Below are positions 48,096 through 60,000 of a DNA stretch of 64,000 nucleotides, one piece after another. Location: the NCBI GenBank assembly GCA_030340625.1, contig JAOPHQ010006539.1:311501-375500 (forward strand). Reading direction: 5' to 3'. This DNA is from Merluccius polli. Its lineage: Eukaryota; Chordata; Actinopteri; Gadiformes; Merlucciidae. Within the stretch, counting starts at the first letter, position 1. Each line of letters starts with the position of its first letter. The notes under the pieces are model-generated. The model saw only the letters and a list, made by a program, of their open reading frames with translations, had not been told where the DNA came from and searched no databases. Both the position numbers and the translations under genes were made by a program.

Positions 48096-51000
48096 GTAGG
48101 CCTACCTACCATGCTCCCCAATAACAAAAACAATACATTATGCATCGTATCTTCTTTTAAAACAAATATTTATTTAGAAGTTGAGTTCAAGCTTTTGGTT
48201 CTTAAAACTAATGTTACTAAATGTTTTCTACTAGGCCAGAGTCTTGTTTGGATCATGCTAAGGATTCAAGTGCTCATGAAGTCGTCACATATAGCCCTTC
48301 GTCGCTAACAGGTTTCTAAATTTATTATCATTTATCCACATGTGTAACCTTGTAGGCTACAGGCCTAGTGCATTGTGCATGGCATCCATCCACAGGATAT
48401 GTTCAGACTGTCTGTTGATTGTTTTAAGACACTTAAAAATGCCCACATATTGCCCACCCCTTGTATAACATACAAAGGTATGCTATACAAGGTATCTTAT
48501 ACAAATAAAACATGAGAACCGCCACCAACACTATTAATACAAGTATCAGTAGTGTTGGTGGCGGTTGTCTTACTCCTTCCAATGTAGGCCTATGATTATT
48601 TGTCTGTTGTGCTTTATAGCCATGTAATTTGCTTTTACTTGCCCTGTTAAGCATTTTCTAACAATTGTTTATAAAGGTGTTAAAATAATAATAATAATAA
48701 TTATTATTATTATTATCCAATGTCAATATGGTCAAGACTGTGAATCAGGACACACCAATATCTTCATCAAGACAATATTTTACACAAACAATTTGAGCCA
48801 CTTGATTGTGGTTTAAAAAAAGGCTTAATTGATCACTGTTTTTAGCACATTATGTTGGGGAAACTATGTTAACTGGCTGCTTTTATCTTTCCTTTATGGT
48901 TCCTTCCCCAGCAAAACATTATGATGCCAACACTACCGAGCCAATCAGCAGTGGCCTTCAGACTCTGGATGAGTTGTTGGCATGGCAGAGGAGTACTGCA
49001 AATCCCCTTAATGTGGCAACCGTCCCCCTCGCTGTGCGTGAGCCTCCACTGGCGAGCTGTACTCATCGCACCCTGGTCTCACATGACATGATGGGGGGTT
49101 ACCTTGATGACAGGTATGACCAGCTATTAAGTTAAGAGGTTGCTCTTAACTTACTTTGAATATGTTAAGATTTCCAAGAGACTTAGGGTATATATATTTT
49201 ATTATTATTCATTACATGTCAGATTTGTTGATATATGCATATGCATTGCCAACATGAGCAACCTTGATTGGATGAGTAAAAATATGATGAAAATGTCCAT
49301 AGTTTGGATGGCAGAAAGATGTGCTTTGGCACTATCTTGAGCAAATCTAAAACAAGCAAATTGCAATGACCATGTATTTCCCCTCAGAGGTGTGTTATCC
49401 ATGTGATGATTTGGATTTGGTTCCTCTTAAGGTTTATCCAGGGGACGGAATCAGAGGCTCCCTATGCTTTCTACCACTGGCAGTACATTGACATTTTCAA
49501 CTACTTTACTCACAACCTCGTAACCATTCCCCCTGCAGTGTGGAGCAACGTGGCACATAAACATGGGGTCATTGTACTCGGTGAGTGGAAAACCCAAAAG
49601 ACACCAAATCAGATATAACCTTGGCACTACTTGGCAAACCTATACAGACTGACTAAAGAGCACTTGTAGATTATGAAGGATCTGTGATGGTACCTCCAGA
49701 CATTTTTAAATATGTTACCTCAAAGTATACGCGCACTTCTATGTATTGATGCACTTCAATCACCTTGTCTTTTTGATTGGTGGTCAAATTGAAATGCACA
49801 CTGCACATGCTATTTACATGCTCAACTTTTGAAAATAACTCAAATTTGAAAATAAAACAAAATCTGTCTCTGCAACTGGATTGCTATCTTCCAGGGACAT
49901 TCATCACAGAATGGAAAGAAGGGTCCAAGGTGTGTGAGGAATTCCTCAAAGATGCAGAGTCTTACCGGTTGGTAGCTGATAAGCTGGTTCAGATCAGCCA
50001 CTATCATGGCTTTGACGGTTGGCTCATTAACATCGAAAATAGCCTCAGTGTAAGTAGCATGGGCTGTGGAATATGGACATGGAACATGGAATACATGGCT
50101 ATATGTTTTTTCAGTCTTTATGTTCTGACATTCTGAAATCAAAGGCACTTTTGATGAGATCAATGGTATGCATGCAGTGGTGCAGATTGCAGTATCCTAT
50201 ATATCCATCCCGTCAAGCTTTCACACACTCTAATATCACACTTGCAATTATTATTTTAGTGAGTAAGTAAGATAGTTATTTATTAATCCTTTCGGGAATT
50301 CATCAAGTCAAGTGGTCTAATCTTGTTTAGCTAGAACTCCATCCTGCAAAATAACTGCATTGAAAATGTGCAGTAGATTGTGTTTTCTCAACGCCTTCCT
50401 CCCAGGGCGAGGCAGTGAGGAACACGCCCCTGTTCCTGCGCTACTTGACGGACCAGATGCATCTGCGGCGTGCCGGCAGTGTGGTGCTCTGGTACGACAG
50501 CGTGCTGGAGGACGGGAAGCTCCAGTGGCAGAATGAACTGAACACAAACAACAGGTGATGAATGAACATGGGGATGCAGCAATGGAAAGGGGCAGGTCAT
50601 TTACTTTTTCAATTTAAACCTGCACTAAGTTTTCCCATTAGAAATGTCTAGTGGCTTGGGTTGTAGATACAGTTATATGTAACCCTTTTTACTCTTTATC
50701 AATTTGGTCTCACCAATGAGACAGTTTTGGACCAGTGACACTATCAGAAAAACTCCAGGTAAGTAGGAGCCCGAGGTTTATGAATACCAAATTGAGACTC
50801 AAGAGTGAATGAAACACAAGAGTGAGCAAAATTGAATCTATATTAATACACAACAAGAATCCCACATGAATTGCTTATTACAGTTATTACACAGTTATTC
50901 AAAATAACAAACTAAAATAAAAAATGCGCGCTTAAACAAAACATCCCTCTCAACCCTTGAGCTCAGTTTCTTTCTTTTAGTTCAGTTCAGATCGATCGTT

Positions 51001-54000
51001 GGGGCCCTTTAATTTTCTTTCTGCAACAAATCTGTCCTACCACACCAAGAAGTAAGGAAGGAAATCCGTCTTGATGTCCTCTGATTGGCTCGCCATCCAG
51101 TCGACTGGAACCTTTTCTCTGCAATCTACTCTGTTCTGCAATCTCAATGGACGCTGCTTCTCAGACATTAGACTGGCTACCAATGCCTGCCAGTTCCAAA
51201 ACCTGACCTATAGACAGGTCACACATCCACAAGAATTACATTCCCAACTTAACTATACAGGCTATATCTAATTTCTAATTCAGTGTATCACCAAGCATAA
51301 ATACAACCCTTAATTGAAATAACAAATCCAAATTGGCTATGTTGCTTACAATTTACATACACACACATTTATCACATAAGTCACATGATAACTTTAACAC
51401 TTATGAATGACTTGTGACTTAATCACAGTAACATTTCTCATGTATGAAATTCCCATAGTTCACAGACAAAAAGTATTTCTCTAAGCGACATGCTAACTTC
51501 GCTAGCATAAGTCAATGGGATTTTACATAGCGTTAGCCTAGCAGTTCGCGGACTTTTTTTCCACTCCGTTTTTCCAATGTTTTGCACTTTTTATCCACAG
51601 TTAACACACTAATTCCTACTCACCGCTGAGCGGTATGGATCCTTTTTCCTCCCCACCGATCAGCACAGTTGCATTCAGCAGTTTAATGTGTGTTTTCGGT
51701 CGACAAAGTTGGAAAGAAGTCACGACAACAGTGATAAAATGGCGGTCAACTGCATAGCTCAACGGGTCTCTGGTTGGCTACTTCACATTAAAGAAAGCCA
51801 CCTGATTGGCTTAATTACAGTGTCAATCACTTGCTCATTTAACCCTGTATATGCCACCCAAAACACAACATCTCAGTGCTTCTCAAGCCTGGGCTACACT
51901 TTCCCCCCTTGAACTCATGCACGTCCCGTTGCATGGCAATGGTTGACTGATTACTAACTGGGGGGATGAAACAGGGTGATACAACAAGCTCTCATTCTCA
52001 CTTAAAGCATCAGATAGAACTGTGGTCAACCCATGAAAGAGAGACTGCATTACAGCTATCAATGGTTTGCCAAGTTTCCCATACTGGAGTCGGCTAGGCT
52101 GTTCTCTATTTCTGGTTGATCGTCTGATAGGAACAGTGCCTTCCTGCCCAATCTGGGTTGTGCATGTTCTCTCAACATCACTAAACATGTCTGTAGTGTC
52201 TGGGAGTTCCTCACTTTGTGTGTCAGGACAGTCAGTTTCAGTCAAAACTATCTCATTTACATGTTCAGTTGGTGTGCCTATGTCGGTAAGTAAGCACTCA
52301 GTGTCACCCTGGTGGCCTTCAGGCTCATTAAGCATCAGGAGACTATCTGGAATGCCATCAAGCATGTCAGGCGGTTGGTCAATATTAGGAGCGCAATCAA
52401 CGTTCTGGGCATTTACAGGACTCTCAACGGAACAGTTGCCCAGAGGCTCGGTATGCTGTGTATCTTGCACGGTTGACATAGTTGGATTAGGCTGCACAGG
52501 ACCCTCATGGACTGGGGGACCAGAAGCCTGAGCATTTAGAGGTTCACTGTACCAGTAGACCAGGATGAGTTCATCCTCCTCCTCTTCCGATAAGTGATCT
52601 GCATCCACAGCAGGATTCAAACGGGTTCCAGGCCTGCGCCTTACAGGCTGCTGAACAGGCTCACTGCTTTCCTCTGCAGGTAAGTATCCACATGGGAGTA
52701 GTAAGTCTCTATGCAGTGTCCTTAAGGGACCATCCTTGTTTTCAGGTTTGACCGTATAGACCGGAAGGGTCCCTGCTCTTTTCACCACTACATGGACAAT
52801 GGACTCCCATTTGTCAGAAATCTTGTGTTTTCCTCAGATACGGACGTTTCTGATCAATACCCGGTCACCAGCTTCCAAGTCTGAGGCAATTACACGCCTG
52901 TCATACCTTGTTTTATTCTTTTGTGCTATTTTTGCAGCATTATTTGTAGCTATCTTGTAGCTTTCTTCAAGATGTGACTTGAGGTTTTGCACATATTGGG
53001 AGTGTGATGTGTGCTGACCCCCTTGCACTGGCAATCCAAACGCCAAGTCAACCGGTAGGCGAGGTTGACGTCCGAACATCAGTTCGTATGGCGTGAACCC
53101 TGTCACATCATTCCTGGTGCAATTGTAGGCGTGGACCAGAGGTTTCACAAAATCACGCCAATGAGACTTCTCTTGGCCCTGAAGGGTGCCTAACATGTCA
53201 AGTAAGGTGCGATTAAATCGCTCAACAGAGTTTCCCCTAGGGTGGTACGGGGTCGTTCTCACTTTGTGTATGCCAGCCACCTGACGGAGCTCTTTTATCG
53301 TGCGGGATTCGAAATCCGGTCCCTGATCACTATGTAGCTTCTCTGGGCTCCCATAGTGCACGATAAAATTGTCCCACAGACATTTTGCAACTGTGCGGGC
53401 CTTTTGGTTAGGTGTTGGGATGGCAACCGCAAATTTGGTAAAATGATCTGTGATCACAAGAATGTCTTTGGTTCCACTCCTGTCAGGTTCAAGGGACAGG
53501 AAATCCATACAAAGTAGTTCAAGGGGTCTTGTGGTGTTAATGTTGACCAAGGGCGCCGCTCCCTCAGGCAATGCCTTTCTACGAACACACCTGCCACAGG
53601 TTTTCACTTTCCTCTCAACATCCAAGGCCATCCTTGGCCAGTAGAACCTGGTCCTCACGAGATCCAATGTGCGGTCAACTCCCATGTGGCCCATATGATC
53701 ATGCAAGCTGATCAAGACCATGTTACGGAGTTCGGCTGGCAATACAAGCTGGTAGGACGTTTGAGATCCTACTTGACGTCTCCTGTACAAGATATTGTTA
53801 AGGAGCTCAAGACGGTTTAGCTCTCTCAACAGGAGCGGGAGATCAGGGAGTTCGCTCCTCAAGGTGGGAGGTGGTTTCTCACCACACTCAATCTGAGAAA
53901 TGACATGCCTCATACATTGGTCAGCTCTTTGTTTAGCTATTAGCTCTGCCTCCGTTAGATGAGGAATAACTGGCAATCCTCCAAACAGATCTTCCTGCAC

Positions 54001-57000
54001 ATAGCTGTCAGGCACAGCATCAGTGGAGATGGCAAGAGTTTCAACTAGAGCAACACCGCCAGCACAACTCTGATCATCATGGCTGATACTATAGACAAGC
54101 TGCCTGTCACAGATTGCTTGCACGACAGCTTGATTTACAGCGTCAATGTTCTTTGGGTCCGAGAGATGATCTTGAGTGAACTGACATATGCGTTCTCTCT
54201 CTTTTTGCGACTTTAAGTCATCCAACAGCTTCCCATGCGGCCTGCGGGACAGGCCATCTGCGTCGGCGTTTAGCTTTCCAGGACGGTACAGGAGCTTGAA
54301 TGAGAATGTGGACAGTGCTGCCGCCATCTGTAACTTGTCGCATCAAGTTTTGCTGAGGTCAGTATATATGTTAGCGGATTGCTATCGGTGACAACGGTGA
54401 AGTGGCTGCCGTAAAGGTAGTCGCTAAACTTCTCAGTTACTGACCACTTGAGCGCCAAAAATTCAAGCTTGTGTGCTGGGTAACGGGTTTCACTCCGCGA
54501 CAGCCCTCTGCTTGCATAAGCTACAACTCGAAGCTGGCCCTCCTGCTCCTGATACAAAACAGCACCCAGCCCAATGGTGCTGGCATCAGTATGGAGTACA
54601 TAGGGTGTCTGAGGATCGGCAAAACCCAGCACAGGAGCAGTGGTAAGCTTTTGAACAACCAGCTCAAATGCCTGCTGGCAAGCGGGTGTCCAGCGGACCC
54701 CAAAAGACTCCTTTGGATTGTGGTATTGCCCGTCTTCCTCTTTCGGTTTGGATCTTTTGTGGGAAGGTGGGTAACCAGAGGTTAGATCATGGAGGGGCCT
54801 CACGATGCTGGAGTAGCCCTTAACAAACCTCCTGTAATACCCAGCGAACCCAAGGAAAGATCTCAACTCCCGCAGGTTCTGAGGGACTGGCCAACTCTTA
54901 AGGGCAGCTATTTTGTCTGGGTCGGTCTCAACTCCACCCCGTGAGACCACATGCCCCAGATAGCGCACAGATGTCTGGAAGAACACACATTTTTCAGGGG
55001 ATAGCTTCAACCCGAACTCTCTAAGGCGAGTGAGCACCTTCATGAGTCTTGCCTCATGCTCCTCCAAGGTTTTTGAGAACACTATCAAATCGTCAAGAAA
55101 AACTAGTACCTCTTTCAAATGCATGTCCCCCATGCATCTTTCCATTAACCTTTGAAACGTACTAGGTGCGTTTGTCACTCCTTGAGGCATTCGGTTAAAC
55201 TCCCAAAACCCGAGAGGACACACAAAGGCAGTCTTAGGTTTGTCTGCCTCATCAACTTCAATCTGGTAATAACCAGATTTTAAATCAAGGACAGAAAACC
55301 ACTGGGACCCTGAGAGTGCTGTAAACGTATCCTCCAGCTTTGGAAGAGCGTATGCATCTTTTATCGTCTGTAGGTTCAGCCGTCGATAGTCGATGCACAG
55401 GCGGACCTGGCCATTTTTTTTTCTGACCACCACAATTGGTGACGAAAATGGTGACTCTGACTCTCTGATTACCCCTGTATCAAGAAGCTCTTGGATGTGT
55501 TTGCGCACGGCCTCAAGATCATGAGGGTGTATTGGTCGAGGGCGCTGTTTACAAGGAGTCTCATCAGAGAGTTTTATGTGGTGCGTCACCTTATCAGTTC
55601 GCCCAAAATCCAGGTCATGCTGTGCAAACACATCACCCATCTTGTCGAGCTGCTGAGTGATGCGGTCCTTCCACTCCGGTGGAACTGGGGACTCACCGAA
55701 GTTGAAACTCAAAGTGGACTTCTGGGATGGCTCAGTCTGTGGTGGATTGACTACACTGTGCTCCCGTGACAAGACACTTTGGTAAGCACTGATCGTTGCA
55801 ATTTCAGACTTGGCCGGAAGGACAATGTCATGATCAGATTCATTACTGATCACCACTGGTAGATTATAGGGCCGCCGCTTTGGGAAGTCGACCAAGCAGG
55901 CTTTTACTAACAAGCCACCCGGCAAAGAGGATGAAGATGGATGTTCGACAACAACAGATTTCTGGTTCTGGAAGCCATTAGCTACAGCAACTCCCTCCAC
56001 TACTACAGTGTTACCTGCTGGAATGACTTCGGAGTTCCTGCCATGCATCTTCACCACACTGTGATGACTATCACTAGCCTGTCTTGGTCTGAGCTCAAGC
56101 ACCTTGACTACTGCTCTGTAGCCGTGCGGGATTGGCTGATGGTTTGTTAGCTCTGCTTCAGAGTAGATATCATACAATACATCAAGAGTATTTGTGCCTA
56201 TAAGCACAAGAGACTGTGAGATGGCTCGAACATCAGGGACTACCAGAGCAAGTGTGTGCATATCGATTGATGCACCAAGAAACTCTTCTGGAAAAGTGAC
56301 TGTCATTTCTATGTAGCCCAAATAAGGCACAAATTGCCCATTTGCCCCCTCCACTTCTAGGAGATCATGCAGTGACTTAATCTCTTGCTCTGATAAGTGT
56401 TGTTCAGAAAATGACTGGGGAACTGTTGTTACTTGAGAGCCTGTGTCAAGTAGACAGCTAACTTGTTCTCCATTAACAGTCACTTGAGCAGTACTCTTGG
56501 CACCAACCAACCCTTTAGGAAGCATAAAAGGGTGGTTTTTCTTTGAATGTTCAAGACTGGAACATGTTTGAGCTTTTCCTTTGCCATTTACGTCTGTGGG
56601 ACATTGTTGCCTCTCTTCAGCTCCCGTTCGTCCCACAACAGGAACTGAATCTAGTTTAAAGGTGAGTTTGGATTGTTTTGTCTTTCCCACTCGTGCTGTT
56701 TTTTCTCCAATTGTTTTCTTTTTTCAGTCACTAAAGCAGGGTTTGCAACATTAGTGCAAGACGTGGCTATGTGCCCATCATCCCCGCAGTTAAAGCAGTA
56801 CCAAGGCCTTTGCTTACTAGACTGCTTATTTGTTGTCTGTCTTTGCATGTCTGTATTTGCACTGTCTAGTTTTGTCACACTGCTTTGAAACTTCCCTGCA
56901 TTTCCCTTACTGGTAGGTCCCCATGTCTTTTTCTGTGCTATGAAAGAGGTTAGCTGACTTTGAAGGCTAGCTACCTGCTTCCTAAGGTCCTCAATAACAC

Positions 57001-60000
57001 TGGGATTGGTCTCTGGCCTCTCTGACTCATCACAAGCCCATGTGCTCTGGGTCTGAAGTTGGACTCGCTGCCTTGCAGAACTAATGTGTTTTTTCATGCG
57101 GCTAGCTTTTACTGCGTGCCGGTCTTCTTCAGTACGTAGCATTAGCAAAAGGTCGGAGAATGATGGTGGGCTGCTTTTCTTTTGCTCGAGCTGTAGGCTA
57201 GAGAGCAGAGCATTATCCCAGCACCCCCTACAGAACTGTTTAAGAAGCTGTCTGCCCACTTCTCCAGGTGTAACCCCTCCCCTTTTTACTGCTAAGTTCA
57301 GTGCTAGCTGTAACCGATGAAGGTAAGTAGATGGCTTTTTCACCGGGATCTTGGAGAGTGTTCATGAATTGAGCAAAAAGCTCCTCTCCATCCTCGACTG
57401 TGCCAAAAGCGGAGTCAAGCAGCTGCAGATAGGCCACAGGAGGCGATTCAGGACTCAACCCCTTGACTATGTCTGCTGCAGGTGAGAGCAGGCTCTCAAG
57501 GATCCTTCTGGATATCTGAAGACGAGACATGCTGGGGTCATTTACAAGTAGTCCAATGTAATCGGGTTCATTATTAGGCCTGGGAGTCTTTCCGGAGAAG
57601 GAGCGGAGCCTCACTGGGGACTGCAAGTGTGGAACAATATTCTCCCTCCTCACAATATGCTCAACCACGACCTTCTGGATCTCTGGGGGGTTTATATCGC
57701 TCACTGAGAGGGACGGTGTTCTCCTTACATTGATAAGAGGTATCGAGGCAGTGGCACCTAAACCAGTGTTATGCAGAGGAGGATCTGCAAATGAATGGGG
57801 CTGAAGCACCTCTGAGATATCAGGCTGTGGCGTTTCAACAGAGGTCTCAATGAGTAAAGAGGGAGATGCCTCATCTACCGGTTGTATAGTTTCAATATCA
57901 TCACTAATCTGCGACATCATCTCTCTCAGCACTTCCCCATAGTCTTTGCCACTTAGCTTAGCTAAGTCCTTTAACTCAGCTAGGTATGTCTTAGTAAAAC
58001 TACTGCCAACATTAGTAGTGTAAACACTGCTTAGGGTCTTAACACAGTACACAACACTGGGATTATCTTGCAAGGTGTACTTGTATGGCAAAAGCGACTC
58101 TAAACTGTCTACAGCTGAGCCGTTTGAATACTCAACGATCAGGTTTTGGTATATGTCAGAAGAATCGTCATCAACTAGAAGGACTCTATGGATAGAACCA
58201 TACTTCTTAAAGGAAGTCAAGCAACTCTTCATCCTTCTCTGAGTTGGTTACCCCACTCACAACTACTGCATTTGGAATCTTAACACCTGACTTCTGTATG
58301 AAATCCATCTTGCATATAAACTCAGTGCTGGTATTCAAGTACTCTGGGCTCCTGGCTGGCTCGCCACTTTTGTAACCCTTTTTACTCTTTATCAATTTGG
58401 TCTCACCAATGAGACAGTTTTGGACCAGTGACACTATCAGAAAAACTCCAGGTAAGTAGGAGCCCGAGGTTTATGAATACCAAATTGAGACTCAAGAGTG
58501 AATGAAACACAAGAGTGAGCAAAATTGAACATCTATATTAATACACAACAAGAATCCCACATGAATTGCTTATTACAGTTATTACACAGTTATTCAAAAT
58601 AACAAACTAAAATAAAAAATGCGCGCTTAAACAAAACATCCCTCTCAACCCTTGAGCTCAGTTTCTTTCTTTTAGTTCAGTTCAGATCGATCGTTGGGGC
58701 CCTTTAATTTTCTTTCTGCAACAAATCTGTCCTACCACACCAAGAAGTAAGGAAGGAAATCCGTCTTGATGTCCTCTGATTGGCTCGCCATCCAGTCGAC
58801 TGGAACCTTTTCTCTGCAATCTACTCTGTTCTGCAATCTCAATGGACGCTGCTTCTCAGACATTAGACTGGCTACCAATGCCTGCCGGTTCCAAAACCTG
58901 ACCTATAGACAGGTCACACATCCACAAGAATTACATTCCCAACTTAACTATACAGGCTATATCTAATTTCTAATTCAGTGTATCACCAAGCATAAATACA
59001 ACCCTTAATTGAAATAACAAATCCAAATTGGCTATGTTGCTTACAATTTACATACACACACAGTTATCACATAAGTCACATGATAACTTTAACACTTATG
59101 AATGACTTGTGACTTAATCACAGTAACATTTCTCATGTATGAAATTCCCATAGTTCACAGACAAAAAGTATTTCTCTAAGCGACATGCTAACTTCGCTAG
59201 CATAAGTCAATGGGATTTTACATAGCGTTAGCCTAGCAGTTCGCGGACTTTTTTTCCACTACGTTTTTCCAATGTTTTGCACTTTTTATCCACAGTTAAC
59301 ACACTAATTCCTACTCACCGCTGAGCGGTATGGATCTTTTTTCCTCCCCACCGATCAGCACAGTTGCATTCAGCAGTTTAATGTGTGTTTTCGGTCGACA
59401 AAGTTGGAAAGTCACGACAACAGTGATAAAATGGCGGTCAACTGCATAGCTCAACGGGTCTCTGGTTGGCTACTTCACATTAAAGAAAGCCACCTGATTG
59501 GCTTAATTACAGTGTCAATCACTTGCTCATTTAACCCTGTATATGCCACCCAAAACACAACATCTCAGTGCTTCTCAAGCCTGGGCTACATATAGCTATA
59601 TCATTTTTAGGGATGAGTGAGTACAGCATTATCTGTATCTGTATCTGTTAACCATATGAATTATCTGTATCTGTATCCGGAGTGGGCGGGGCCTAACCCG
59701 GAAGTGGGCGGAATTTAACCCGGAAGTGGGTCGGGTTGTCTTGAAATGAGCGAGGTTTTAACCGGTATGTTATTTTAAGCATGCAATTGATATGGGTTGA
59801 TCAGAAATTGTTATTTATTGCTGATTAGAAAACTATTTACAGGACAGCAACAGCATTGAAAAAAAAAAAAAAAAAAAACTCAGACGACCGGCAGGGAGAG
59901 GGAGAGAGAGAGAGTGTGTGTGTATGTGTGTGTAGCTTGATTTCCAATATTTATACCACTACTAGCTTTATTTTTTCACGAAATACAGCAAGAAAGTGTC

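Larger units (their letters stand above)
50678..59590 (-). mobile_element. Ty3/Gypsy LTR retrotransposon, 8.9 kb
   Basis: Two LTRs (50678-51898 and 58371-59590) begin TGTAACCC and end GGGCTACA. They flank gag and pol on the minus strand, in the order protease, RT, RNase H, integrase (the Ty3/Gypsy order). TATA flanks both sides (50674-50677 and 59591-59594). A primer-binding site and a polypurine tract are in the expected places. No env is seen. The LTRs differ at about four substitutions and two small indels, yet gag and pol contain frameshifts and one stop. Confidence 0.95.

Noticed and set aside
52067..52531. 154-codon plus-strand open frame
   Set aside because: Antisense shadow of the Gypsy pol C-terminal extension.
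50678..59590. Endogenous retrovirus rather than retrotransposon
   Set aside because: No envelope gene is seen and the domain order and gag type fit Ty3/Gypsy.
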